The notes under the pieces are model-generated. The model was given only the letters and a program-made list of their open reading frames with translations, did no database searches and was not told where the DNA came from. Positions 52,391 to 61,477 of a stretch of DNA of 64,000 nt are shown piece by piece. This DNA comes from Granulicella cerasi (GTDB lineage: Bacteria; Acidobacteriota; Terriglobia; Terriglobales; Acidobacteriaceae), in the NCBI RefSeq assembly GCF_025685575.1, contig NZ_JAGSYD010000006.1:152272-216271 (forward strand), written 5' to 3'. The position numbers were made by a program, and so were the translations under genes. Position 1 is the first letter of the stretch. Each line of letters starts with the position of its first letter.

Positions 52391-54160
52391 CTACGCAGTC
52401 GGTCCAAGAAAGCGGAGCCCTCCTCCCACCGCAAACGCGGGAGCCCAGACTTCATCTCCCGCCTCGAACTGCGTCTTCAGATCAGCAGCGGAGAAGACAA
52501 TTTGTAGCTTGCCGGGATACCTTGAAGCGACCATTTGCAACCGCTGTGTGTACGCGTCGAAATCGGCTTGATCGAGTTCGTGTTGCTTGGGGGCATCGAA
52601 GAGTAACCATCCAGGATGATTGCCGCCCCGTGCCAGGGCTACCTCCAAAATCGCTGCATGAAAAGCCAAGACGATACGCGTCCGAGTACTTCCGCTTTGA
52701 TGCGTCGTGATCGAAAAACGCTCCCCATCAACGAAGAGATTAAGATCATCATCGAAGTGAGCACCGTTGAAGTTCTTTGTTCCTAACGTAGTCAGCCATT
52801 GCTGCACGGAATCACTCAGCAGGCGACGCGCATCGGAAAGAGCTCCGACGCCACGAATTCCGTGCGGTCTCGCTGCCGTAACGGCGATTACCTCTTGCTC
52901 GCGTCTGTCGAGCAGGCGATTAAATCTCTCCTGCTCCGTTGCAAGCTGCCGCAACTTGGCAAGCTTCAACTCGACTTCGACAAGCTCATTGGTCAAAGAG
53001 CTTAGTTGTCTGCTGATACTCGCCTGCGGCGAGCCTTCGACGGCGGCCGCGCGTTCAGCACGTTTCGCGCTGATTTTTGCCTGTACGAGTCTCTTCTCCT
53101 CTGCAACCGTGGCCATCTCCCGACTCAGCTGGCCGTCAGTGCGTCGCATATCTTTGATCTGATCTTTCAGAAAGAGGAGCGAGCGCCCGAATGAGCGATC
53201 CGAATGTTGGAACATCAAGCAGTCTTCCCGCCCGCAGAATTGCCGAAGCAGATCCGTCGCTTGGACATTTGCCGTGAGAATTTCCTCTTCTCCTTCCAAC
53301 TCGGAGAAGACAAGGCTCAGCTGCTCTCGCCGCTTTCCTAGCGCACCATCCCTTGCGTCAAGTGTGGCCAGCTGTGCCTCAAGAGCGCTTAGCTCGCGGT
53401 CAAACACGTTCGTTGTGCTGCGGATCAGCTCTAGCACAACCCGACTGTCTTCCAGATTCTGCTCTATTTGTGCCTTCCGCTGTTCGAGGCGGGGCGTCTC
53501 TCCCTGGACAAAACGCTCGTCTCGTTCTAGACGGTTGATCACGAAACGCTGTAACTCGATCGACTTCTCGGTTTTTTCCAAAGCGGCCTTCGCCTCTTCG
53601 AAGGCTGTACGCGCCCTGAAAGGGTGACGGGGCGGCAATCCGATCAAGAACCGGATCACTTCTTGCCGTTGATCCAGTAGAAAGTTCTTATTTGGCGGTG
53701 TCCAGTAGTCTTGCGTCCACCCATGATCCTGATCGACCCAAAATGCAGGAAAGACAATGCTTGGGTAAAGTATGGCTTCTTGCTTCTGTTTGTTTGTGAG
53801 CGAGGGGGCCGACTCCGTGAGCAGGCCCATAAACCAATTTGCATAGTCTTTCGCATTTGAGTAGGTTGTGCTCGATCCCTCCTCATCAACCGTGAGCCTG
53901 TATTCTTCCGCTAGATCTCTGGTCACGATCAACCGCCGGCCCTCCAGTTCCAAGGCGATCTCAGCCGCACGACAATGCATGCGAATCGCTGGCGGCAGCT
54001 CCAACTCATGGCCGAGCGCGGCCATCACGCCTTTCATCAAGGGAGTCTTTCCAGAGCCATTTGGTCCCTGCACTGTCGTGAACAGGTCCCCAAACTGGAG
54101 AAGGCCTGATGTCCACCCTGCGTCGGTTTTTGGTAGGTACTGAAAGCTACTAAGCCTCAT
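52391..54160 (-). CDS. SMC/Rad50-like ABC ATPase of a Lamassu/ABC-3C-like system
   Basis: 589 residues from ATG 54160, which overlaps the preceding gene by 11 bases. Walker A is GPNGSGKT (residues 32-39). Two coiled-coil arms (about 185-300 and 330-425) flank a hook-like FCGREDCLMF with Cys309 and Cys314 (C-x4-C rather than Rad50 CxxC). The signature region is SGSTRTRIVLAFHAA in place of LSGGQ. Walker B is WLLFDAPKQHE (517-528), with Ala where the catalytic Glu usually follows the Asp. In Lamassu/DdmC and ABC-3C systems such a protein senses foreign DNA ends or structures and releases the nuclease partner. Base composition is lower in GC than the core. Confidence 0.82.
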   Translation of the reverse strand: MRLSSFQYLPKTDAGWTSGLLQFGDLFTTVQGPNGSGKTPLMKGVMAALGHELELPPAIRMHCRAAEIALELEGRRLIVTRDLAEEYRLTVDEEGSSTTYSNAKDYANWFMGLLTESAPSLTNKQKQEAILYPSIVFPAFWVDQDHGWTQDYWTPPNKNFLLDQRQEVIRFLIGLPPRHPFRARTAFEEAKAALEKTEKSIELQRFVINRLERDERFVQGETPRLEQRKAQIEQNLEDSRVVLELIRSTTNVFDRELSALEAQLATLDARDGALGKRREQLSLVFSELEGEEEILTANVQATDLLRQFCGREDCLMFQHSDRSFGRSLLFLKDQIKDMRRTDGQLSREMATVAEEKRLVQAKISAKRAERAAAVEGSPQASISRQLSSLTNELVEVELKLAKLRQLATEQERFNRLLDRREQEVIAVTAARPHGIRGVGALSDARRLLSDSVQQWLTTLGTKNFNGAHFDDDLNLFVDGERFSITTHQSGSTRTRIVLAFHAAILEVALARGGNHPGWLLFDAPKQHELDQADFDAYTQRLQMVASRYPGKLQIVFSAADLKTQFEAGDEVWAPAFAVGGGLRFLGPTA

Positions 54161-54629
54161 CGTTGTTTTGCCCCTGTCTCGCGTGCCCACGCTCGAGCGC
54201 AATACCGAGCCTGCGAACAAGCAGCCCTAGGTCAGTCGCATCCCGCAGACTTCTGTCTAGCTTCATCCGGCCCGCATCGGTCAACCTGACCACTCGTTTT
54301 TCATCTTCCGAGACTGATACGAGACGAGCAGACTCTAGAAAGGCTAGGGCCTCAGCACATCTGCGGCGTAAGGTCAGAGAGCTTTCCAGGCTATGCACCG
54401 AGCGTCGTAGAGCAATGAACAAATCTGTAAGGGCGCTTGATACGATCCTGCCAAGATGCATTGTTTGAAAGGGCCGTTTCCTAGCTGTCACAAGAATCGT
54501 CAGTGCAAGAAGGGGCATTGCAAAAAGCGCGTCTACAGTTTCCGGCGCAAGACGATTGCGACGGTCATGGGCAAGAGGAACCCTCAAATCGGAATTACTG
54601 ACCGACGCTAAGAAATCGTCAACGTTCAT
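54150..54629 (-). CDS. Small middle component of the Lamassu/ABC-3C-like operon
   Basis: A 159-residue, mostly helical protein with a central winged-helix-like section (RCAEALAFLESARLVSVSEDEKRVVRLTDAGR). It sits between the nuclease and SMC-like genes, overlapping both (ATGA upstream, 11 bases downstream). Position, size and overlaps match LmuC/DdmB or the ABC-3C middle component; sequence alone would not identify it. Confidence 0.7.
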   Translation of the reverse strand: MNVDDFLASVSNSDLRVPLAHDRRNRLAPETVDALFAMPLLALTILVTARKRPFQTMHLGRIVSSALTDLFIALRRSVHSLESSLTLRRRCAEALAFLESARLVSVSEDEKRVVRLTDAGRMKLDRSLRDATDLGLLVRRLGIALERGHARQGQNNDEA

Positions 54630-55849
54630 AGGGCTGCTGTCCCCTCCGTATCCGCCAGTGATTCTGATTGAGCAGCCAAGGAGAAAAATAGCCCCAACAC
54701 GTGATCTGCGGTAAGGGAGGTCCCAGTCAGACCTGCAAACTGTTTTGCAATGTCTTTTGCCTCCGTGACGAGCTCCACCAAGGAAAGATTTTGTCTGAGT
54801 AGTGACATTGCTTTCTCCTCTAGGAGGATGTAATCGACCTTGGTGAGTGCGTGACGCTCAACCGTTCGCCAGACGTCCCATTGAGACTTAAAGTCACAGA
54901 TGTTGACCAAGTGTTCTGACCATCCATGCTTCTGGCAGTAACGCTGCAGACGGGAAAGAGTCTTGACTGCGTCCGTCGAGTCGCCCTTTCGTAGCTGTTC
55001 ATAGGCTTGAGAAGAGAGACTGAGCGTACTCAGCAGATCGGTGACAACCAAGCCTTTTTCCGCGCGTAAGGTTTCGTCGGACGCCGGAACGATCGTGCTC
55101 GTGTGTGCCACTTTCCGGCGCACTTGGGAAACGACTTCCCGAGCGATCTGCTTAGACTGCCGTTGGAGCAGCTCGATCTCGCTAAAATTCACGATCACGT
55201 CAGCGAGTTCCAGCAGAGCTTGCTCTGCACTTTCCAGGTTCCCCTGGTCGGTAAGCATCCGCAGCTCGCGGAGCCAGTCAAAAAGATCTCTAGGGGAAGG
55301 AACTAGCTTTGCTGCTTCGTATGCTTGGGCCAAACGCTCGAATGTACCCTTTTGTTCGCCGGTAAGGCCCGCCGCGGAACCAGCGGCTTTTATCGCTGCA
55401 AGAAAGCTGGTGAGACCCGGCTCTAGACCTGAGTTCGTAACGAAAGCTAAGGCAGAGCACGCAGCTCCGAAGTTCCTGCGGTGTTGCAGCATGCGTATGA
55501 AAATCGCGTCATCCGAAACTTTCGCAGGCTTCCCAGATTTTGGAGACTTCGCCTTTTTAGAAGTTCGAGGTTGTGACACCCCGAAAAACTCGCGAAAGCT
55601 CCATGGCCCCTGTGACAGCTTCCGGCCCTTAACTTGGTGGAACTCGTACACCGCCTCGACACCTTCGAGTTCGATGACGAAATCGTCGTGCCAATCACAG
55701 TAGACGCAGAGATGCTTTTGGTGGCTCGTGAGCAGGTTTAGAGTGGCCCGAGCAGTCCGCTCATATTGGTACTCGTACTTACGGGCCGTTTGCGCCCCAG
55801 CCCTCTCGCGCGGCTCAATTTGACCCAGTCGACTTCCGCCACTCACCAC
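54626..55849 (-). CDS. DUF4297/Cap4-type dsDNA nuclease effector
   Basis: A 407-residue protein. The N-terminal domain has the DUF4297/Cap4 nuclease pattern: YEYQYERTARATLNLL (residues 25-40), VYCDWHDDFVIELEG with the metal Asp (about 49-63), and VYEFHQVKGRK with the QxK pair (Gln72, Lys74). Helical sections follow (about 110-390) that should contact the partner proteins. Cap4 domains degrade double-stranded DNA as abortive-type effectors in CBASS and Lamassu. It is the first gene of the operon, starting at one of two tandem GTG codons. Confidence 0.82.
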   Translation of the reverse strand: MVSGGSRLGQIEPRERAGAQTARKYEYQYERTARATLNLLTSHQKHLCVYCDWHDDFVIELEGVEAVYEFHQVKGRKLSQGPWSFREFFGVSQPRTSKKAKSPKSGKPAKVSDDAIFIRMLQHRRNFGAACSALAFVTNSGLEPGLTSFLAAIKAAGSAAGLTGEQKGTFERLAQAYEAAKLVPSPRDLFDWLRELRMLTDQGNLESAEQALLELADVIVNFSEIELLQRQSKQIAREVVSQVRRKVAHTSTIVPASDETLRAEKGLVVTDLLSTLSLSSQAYEQLRKGDSTDAVKTLSRLQRYCQKHGWSEHLVNICDFKSQWDVWRTVERHALTKVDYILLEEKAMSLLRQNLSLVELVTEAKDIAKQFAGLTGTSLTADHVLGLFFSLAAQSESLADTEGTAAL

Positions 55850-56225
55850 TTTCCCTCGATAGCAGATCAGTAGCCATCATATTGCGGACGGGGGCTCATC
55901 GTGCGAAGGCCGTCACTTTTAAGTGTCCGCCGGCACCGCCCAAGACCCAGAGAAACATTGGCGTTTGACCGATACATTCATGGCATCAGCTGTACTCCGT
56001 TAAACCGCCGCTCTGGCATTATCCATCGCGGTCCGGTCCCAAGTGGGCGCATATCTGGAGTCGGAGAGCATTCGCTACAAATTACGATCTGCCAACGTTT
56101 CCTGTCTCACTCCACCGCCCATTGTGGCATCCGCGCACGGAGAGAGGAATTTCGTGCATACCCTCGGAGCGCAATCAATCAAGATGAGCGCATATAATGA
56201 TCGATAACGAGAGCAGCTATCGATC
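55850..56225. promoter_or_regulatory. Divergent control region; TATAAT and palindrome before fic
   Basis: 376 bases separate the divergent nuclease and fic genes. A consensus -10 TATAAT lies at 56193-56198. GATCGATA (56199-56206) and TATCGATC (56218-56225) form a perfect 8-bp inverted repeat that ends directly at the fic ATG (56226), overlapping the expected transcript start. This suggests a very short leader and repression by a palindrome-binding protein. I see no gene in the rest. Confidence 0.5.
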
Positions 56226-57386
56226 ATGCGCTGGAACTGGCAACAAGGCGATTGGCCCGATTTCCGCTGGCACACCGAAGTGATGGCACAGGCTGAGCAG
56301 GACTTTTTGCGCGGCGCTGGCGTCTTGGTCGGTTCAGCAAAACATCTGAATGACGACGCACGGCAACAAGTGATGGTTGAGTCGATGAGTGCAGAAGCTC
56401 TAACCACTTCAGAGATCGAGGGCGAAATCCTCAATCGCGCCAACGTCCAGTCGTCCATTCAGCGCCAACTTGGCCTGATCTCGGATCGTCGCAGGGTCAA
56501 GCCTGCTGAACAGGGAATCTCGGAGCTGATGGTTGATCTCTACCGCGGCATCGACGGCTTGCTGACCGAGGATCAACTCTTCGCATGGCACCGAATGGTC
56601 GGCGCGGGGAGAACTGACCTGCGAGACATCGGTTGCTACCGCACAAGCGTTGAACCAATGCAGGTGATCTCTGGCGCGAGCTATTCGCCCAAAGTCCACT
56701 TTGAAGCACCGCCCTCGTCTCAAGTTCTCAAGGAGATGAAGAGGTTCATCGGGTGGTTCAACAGGACCGCTCCCGAAGGTGGATCAAGACTACCGGCCCT
56801 CACCCGGGCCGGCGTCGCTCATTTGTACTTTGAGTCCATCCATCCCTTCGAGGACGGAAATGGACGCATCGGCAGGGCGATCGCAGAGAAGGCACTCATC
56901 CAGGGTTTCGGCCAGCCCATTATCGTTGCCCTGGCGCGTTCGATCCTTGCCCACCACAGCGACTACTACCGCGCGCTGGAACAGGCGAATGGGAGCAATG
57001 AAGTCACCAAGTGGCTACGCTGGTTCGGTGCTATCGCGCTCGAAGCTCAGCGCCGGACCATCGCTGACATCGACTTTGTCATTCACAAGGCAAAATTGCT
57101 CGACAGTGTTCGCGGACGGATCAACCCGCGTCAGCAGAAGGTTCTCTTGCGCATGTTGCAAGAAGGTCCGGAGGGTTTCGTGGGTGGCATGAGCGCGAAG
57201 AAGTACAGCACCATAGCAGGAACACCTCCTGCTACTACTACGCGCGACTTGGCAGGGCTCGTCGAAACGGGCGCCTTCATCCGTTCAGGTGAGCTCAAGC
57301 ACACGCGATATGCGCTGAATATTCCTGTCACGAAGATCCCGCGCGTGACGATCGATGGAACAGGCGAGATCATTTCAAGCTCCTAG
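56226..57386 (+). CDS. Class II Fic-domain AMPylase
   Basis: A 386-residue Fic protein. The catalytic motif is HPFEDGNGRIGRA at about residue 207. The N-terminal DUF4172-like region contains the self-inhibitory motif TSEIEG (residues 61-66, fitting S/T-xxx-E-G/N), which marks class II Fic enzymes. The C-terminal region (about 290-385) looks like a winged helix (KYSTIAGTPPATTTRDLAGLV, GELKHTRYAL). Fic enzymes transfer AMP from ATP to hydroxyl groups on proteins; the target is unknown. The DNA-binding-like end and the palindrome at its start suggest autoregulation. It lies convergent to pnkp. Confidence 0.88.
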   Translation: MRWNWQQGDWPDFRWHTEVMAQAEQDFLRGAGVLVGSAKHLNDDARQQVMVESMSAEALTTSEIEGEILNRANVQSSIQRQLGLISDRRRVKPAEQGISELMVDLYRGIDGLLTEDQLFAWHRMVGAGRTDLRDIGCYRTSVEPMQVISGASYSPKVHFEAPPSSQVLKEMKRFIGWFNRTAPEGGSRLPALTRAGVAHLYFESIHPFEDGNGRIGRAIAEKALIQGFGQPIIVALARSILAHHSDYYRALEQANGSNEVTKWLRWFGAIALEAQRRTIADIDFVIHKAKLLDSVRGRINPRQQKVLLRMLQEGPEGFVGGMSAKKYSTIAGTPPATTTRDLAGLVETGAFIRSGELKHTRYALNIPVTKIPRVTIDGTGEIISSS

Positions 57387-57446
57387 ACCGTTCCTTCCTG
57401 ACATGCGCCAGCGGACTGACCTTTCGCCATGGAGGCGAATAAGAAT

Positions 57447-60002
57447 TTATAGACGAGGATCGATAGGCTCGCTTTCTAGCGCAAGAACTCCGAACACGCA
57501 TTCATGAGTCCTCCGCAGTGGTTCGCGCCGAACGAACCTCTCCAAGGCTTCAATACCGAGTGAAAACTCACGGAACGCGAGAGACCGTTTGGCTCCGACA
57601 GCCCGCGAACGCAGACGCTCGAGATTGCCCGGTAAGAGGTACTCCGGGCCATAGATGATGCGCAGATATTCTGGGCCGCGACACTTCATTGCTGGTTGCG
57701 TGACACCTCGACGCCCACGGCTTATGAAGTCCAAAGGCTTCACCACCATTCCCTCGCGGCCATGCGAGGTCATTTCAGTCCACCACGCGACGGCATCGTG
57801 ACAGCTCGCGGTGTCGGCCAAGTCTACAACCCGATACGGAGTCGCGAGCAGAATCTCCGTGTCCTGCATACAGAGACCTGTCAAAGTCTCCATGTGCCAC
57901 GTATGCGGTTTATCTGTATGCACAGCACCTTCACTAGCCAACAAGTGGAACGGAGCCAACTTGAGATCGGCCAATCCCTTCACAGGCCAGCAATACTGTC
58001 TGTACTCGCGAACGTAGCCATCGACCGCGCCAAGTCGATCTCGCGTTCTCTGCATCAATGCTTCCAGCCCTGATACGTGACCACTGGCAGCTTCCAAAGC
58101 TTCTATTTCAGCGTGAAGGGTCTTCACACCACCATTGCCCACTGGAGCATATTGTTTCTGGAGAAGCTCCTGAGCCTTTGCAGACCAAGGCATCAGTTCA
58201 CAGTCAAGGCAGAGCCAGTCTGTACCGAGATGGTTCCACAAGTCCGCGCCGGACGCAGCGTCGCGGGTACGCTCAAGGAATGCTTTCTCCAGTGCGGCGT
58301 CCTCGAAGAATTGGCGTCCAGTGCGCGTATAGACCACACCAAGCGAAGGCTCGGAAACACCGAAGCGCTTCAACGAAACGCACTCGTCCTTACACACCAC
58401 AACTACCGCGCGGGAGCCCATGTGCTTCTGTTCGCAAACCACGGTTGAGATGCCTTCTTTGCGATAGAAGGCGAACGCTTCGTCAGGATGCTCCAGAAGG
58501 TCCGTTCGCTGACTCGTCTCGGACGGAGACATGGTGGGAGGCAAATAGATGAGCCACTTCGGATCGCACGCAAAGCGACTCATCACTTCCAGCGCTGCGA
58601 TGGCATTCTCTTCGCGGATCGTGATCTTTGGTAGCAGCCGTGTGTCGATGAGCCGTTTGCCGACAACATCTTCGATGTCGAGCACGTCATCATGAATCTG
58701 CTGTGTGTCTCGCTCCTGTTGTGTTGTCTCGAGGAGAAAAGGACGCGCAGGTTCGTAGTATGTCTTGTGCGCAGGGACAGACACCATCTCGCGCTCCGGA
58801 TAACGGAACGCAGTGAGCTTCCCGCCGAAAACGCATCCAGTGTCGATGTTAACTGTGTTGTTCAGTGAGAGTGGCTCCGCCACGGGCGTGTGCCCGTACA
58901 CAACCAGCGCCTTTCCCCGATAGTCTGCCGCCCAGTTGTAACGCACCGGTAGCCCGAACTCATCGGTTTCGCCGGTCGTCTCGCCGAAAAGCGCAAACTC
59001 GCGGACAGCGCCTGATCCGCGTCCCTGCATGGATTCCTTTAAGCCTGCATGCGCAACGACAAGGTTCCCGTTGTCGAAGACATAGTGGCTCACCAAACCG
59101 TCGAGGAACTTGGAAACGTAGTCCCGAAACTCCTGCGTTTCTGTCTCAAGCTGCTCCATCGTTTCAGCGAGGCCATGAGTGCGCTTCACATCCTTACCAC
59201 GCAACGCACGAACGAGCTTGATGTCATGGTTTCCGGGTACGCAGAATGCCTGACCCGATTCAACCATTGCAGAAACGAGCCGAAGGACCTGCACCGTTCC
59301 AGGCCCACGATCAACGAGATCGCCTACGAAGACGAGCTTGCGGTCGGGAGGGGACGTGACCGCGTACGTGTCGTTCGTCGCTTTGACCTCGTACCCCAGC
59401 TTCGACATCAGTTCGACGAGTTCGTCAAAGCAGCCATGCACATCGCCGATGATGTCGAAAGGCCCATGCTCGCTCTTCTTGTTGTTCCAGAGCAAATGGC
59501 GATCGATCGTGATGGAATCCACCTCTTCAGGCGAGGTGAGTTTGAAGAGGTGGCGAATGCCTTCACGCTCTAGACCGCGCATCGACCTGCGTAGCTGCTG
59601 AAGCTGATTGTGAATGACATGAGAACCGAACTGCCGGTCCGGGCGAACCTTATTGCGATCCTGGCAGAGGCGCTCTGGAAGGTCGAAGACGATCGCCTCC
59701 GCAAAGACATGGAACTCTTTCGCCAGGGCGATCAGAGACTTCCGGGATTCTGGCTGCACGTTCGTCGCATCCACGACGACGAGCTTTCCGCGAGCCAGTC
59801 GCTTCCTCACCAAGGTATGCAGCACATCAAACGCATCGCCTGTGGCAGACTGATCGTTTTCATCATCTGATACGAGGGCTCTGCAGAAATCCGACGAGAT
59901 GACTTCCGTTGGAAGGAAGTGCTTCCGTGCAAATGTAGATTTGCCTGATCCTGACGGACCGACCAGGAGGACGAGTGACAGTTCTGGAATGCTGATGTTC
60001 AC
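57447..60002 (-). CDS. pnkp: Polynucleotide kinase-phosphatase-ligase (RNA repair)
   Basis: An 851-residue three-domain bacterial Pnkp. The 5'-kinase has P-loop GPSGSGKS (residues 15-22) and the lid Arg region. The metallophosphatase has IIGDVHGCFDEL, FVGDLVDRGPG and PGNHDIKL, with AHAG and YGHTPV further on. The C-terminal ligase-like adenylyltransferase has the nucleotidyl Lys in QKHMGSRAVVV. Pnkp heals and, with Hen1, seals RNAs cut by ribotoxins, leaving a 2'-O-methyl mark that blocks recutting. It is coupled to hen1 by ATGA. Full length, with no defect visible. Confidence 0.93.
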   Translation of the reverse strand: MNISIPELSLVLLVGPSGSGKSTFARKHFLPTEVISSDFCRALVSDDENDQSATGDAFDVLHTLVRKRLARGKLVVVDATNVQPESRKSLIALAKEFHVFAEAIVFDLPERLCQDRNKVRPDRQFGSHVIHNQLQQLRRSMRGLEREGIRHLFKLTSPEEVDSITIDRHLLWNNKKSEHGPFDIIGDVHGCFDELVELMSKLGYEVKATNDTYAVTSPPDRKLVFVGDLVDRGPGTVQVLRLVSAMVESGQAFCVPGNHDIKLVRALRGKDVKRTHGLAETMEQLETETQEFRDYVSKFLDGLVSHYVFDNGNLVVAHAGLKESMQGRGSGAVREFALFGETTGETDEFGLPVRYNWAADYRGKALVVYGHTPVAEPLSLNNTVNIDTGCVFGGKLTAFRYPEREMVSVPAHKTYYEPARPFLLETTQQERDTQQIHDDVLDIEDVVGKRLIDTRLLPKITIREENAIAALEVMSRFACDPKWLIYLPPTMSPSETSQRTDLLEHPDEAFAFYRKEGISTVVCEQKHMGSRAVVVVCKDECVSLKRFGVSEPSLGVVYTRTGRQFFEDAALEKAFLERTRDAASGADLWNHLGTDWLCLDCELMPWSAKAQELLQKQYAPVGNGGVKTLHAEIEALEAASGHVSGLEALMQRTRDRLGAVDGYVREYRQYCWPVKGLADLKLAPFHLLASEGAVHTDKPHTWHMETLTGLCMQDTEILLATPYRVVDLADTASCHDAVAWWTEMTSHGREGMVVKPLDFISRGRRGVTQPAMKCRGPEYLRIIYGPEYLLPGNLERLRSRAVGAKRSLAFREFSLGIEALERFVRREPLRRTHECVFGVLALESEPIDPRL

Positions 60003-61408
60003 TGCGTGACCTCCTTTCTCGAAAAGATCGCCATCTGAGTTGGCGCTCCATATTGTTCTTCGACCGGGCCGACTGGTTCAAAGCGAACTTGGTACCCAGA
60101 GCGTTCTGCTAAGGAAGTAGCCCAATCCTCAAACTGCTTCCGTGACCATTCAAAGCGATGATCGTCATGTCGGAACTCGCCAGCATGCAGCTTTTCGAAC
60201 ACCGCGTTGTACTCGACATTCGGAGTTGTCAGCACGACGTGAGCGGGACGCGCAAATTCAAAGACAATCCGCTCAAAGGTCGCCAGCCGTGCGGCGTCGA
60301 GATGCTCGATGACTTCGACAATGGCAGCGGCATCGAAGCCGCTCAGCCGCCTGTCTCGATAGGTGAGCGAGCCCTGTATCAGTTCAATGCGCTGGCGCTG
60401 CCTTTCCGGCATATTTTCCAGACGAAGAAGTTCTTTGGCTTTCTCTAGGGAACGATACGAAACATCCATACCGAGCACGAACTCAAATTGTCGTTCGGCC
60501 AGAAGAAGCCGGAGGAGTTTGCCCTCGCCGCACCCCAGATCAAGCACGCGCTTCGCGCCGGTCGTCATAAGCGTTGCTGCGACTACTTCCAATCGTTGCG
60601 CATGCAGCGAACGCTTCGGCGTTGACTCTTCCGTATCGGTGTTCTCAGTGTCAGAGAGCTGCTCGACCGGAGTGTCAGCCGCCATGAGACGATCAAGCGC
60701 TTCACGCGCCAAGGAGCGTTGGCGCTTCAGGTAGCGCGAGACGATCAGATCCTTTTCCGGGTGAGTCGCCAGCCACCCCTCTCCCTTGCGCAGCAGCTTT
60801 TCGATCTCATCGCCAGCGACCCAATAGTGCTTCTCGTTGTCCAGGACCGGAATCAACACGTAAAGGTGTGTCAAAAGATCCTGAAGGCGCTTCACACCGG
60901 CGATCGTCAACGAGACATACGGCGACTCTCCCCACTCGGGAAACGCTTCGTCCAGCTTTGCGCTGGTCATTGTCACTTCATAGCCCAGGGGTTCGAATAG
61001 TCTGCGCACCAGGTCGTGCCCGCCTCGCGCGGCCAATACAGGGAGACTCGCGGACAGGGGGATTGCAGAATCGGCAAGTTCCTGCCGCTCTTTGCTTCGT
61101 CCCGTCATCGCTGTGTTGAAGATGCGACCGATCGCCACGCTAAGGAACGAATTGGCTGCATAGGGCCGATCGTTCACATACTGCTCTAGCTGCCCGCCGT
61201 CTCCAGAAGGCTCACGACCGCGCACCAAGCCGACGGGATCAATTTCCAGCAGCAACGCAGCTGTGCATTTCTTAAGAGACGCCTCTGGGTAGAAGACCGT
61301 CGCCGTACCAAAAGACACGTCTTCCGTTTGAACTCGTGAAGGGTTCTTGTGGAGTAGATAGCCCAGGTCCGAGGCGGGTTGATGCGTGGTTGACAGAGTG
61401 AGAAGCAT
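59999..61408 (-). CDS. hen1: Hen1 3'-terminal RNA ribose 2'-O-methyltransferase
   Basis: A 469-residue protein. The N-terminal half is the ligase-activating domain (TTHQPASDLGYLLHKNP start, DRPYAANSFLSVAIGR). The C-terminal half is a SAM methyltransferase (VLDLGCGEGKLLRLLL) with the Hen1 metal site (EVIEHLD Glu-x-x-Glu-His and FRHDDHRFEW). Bacterial Hen1 methylates the 3'-end ribose of a broken RNA before Pnkp seals it and also stimulates the ligase. The gene leads a two-gene operon with pnkp (ATGA overlap), the known composition of this RNA-repair cassette. Confidence 0.93.
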   Translation of the reverse strand: MLLTLSTTHQPASDLGYLLHKNPSRVQTEDVSFGTATVFYPEASLKKCTAALLLEIDPVGLVRGREPSGDGGQLEQYVNDRPYAANSFLSVAIGRIFNTAMTGRSKERQELADSAIPLSASLPVLAARGGHDLVRRLFEPLGYEVTMTSAKLDEAFPEWGESPYVSLTIAGVKRLQDLLTHLYVLIPVLDNEKHYWVAGDEIEKLLRKGEGWLATHPEKDLIVSRYLKRQRSLAREALDRLMAADTPVEQLSDTENTDTEESTPKRSLHAQRLEVVAATLMTTGAKRVLDLGCGEGKLLRLLLAERQFEFVLGMDVSYRSLEKAKELLRLENMPERQRQRIELIQGSLTYRDRRLSGFDAAAIVEVIEHLDAARLATFERIVFEFARPAHVVLTTPNVEYNAVFEKLHAGEFRHDDHRFEWSRKQFEDWATSLAERSGYQVRFEPVGPVEEQYGAPTQMAIFSRKEVTQ

Positions 61409-61477
61409 GCATCAGCAAGTTTACGGGCTTCGTGACTCGGTGCGCCGGGGCTGGGCGCCCGAAATCAGCGCGGCCCG

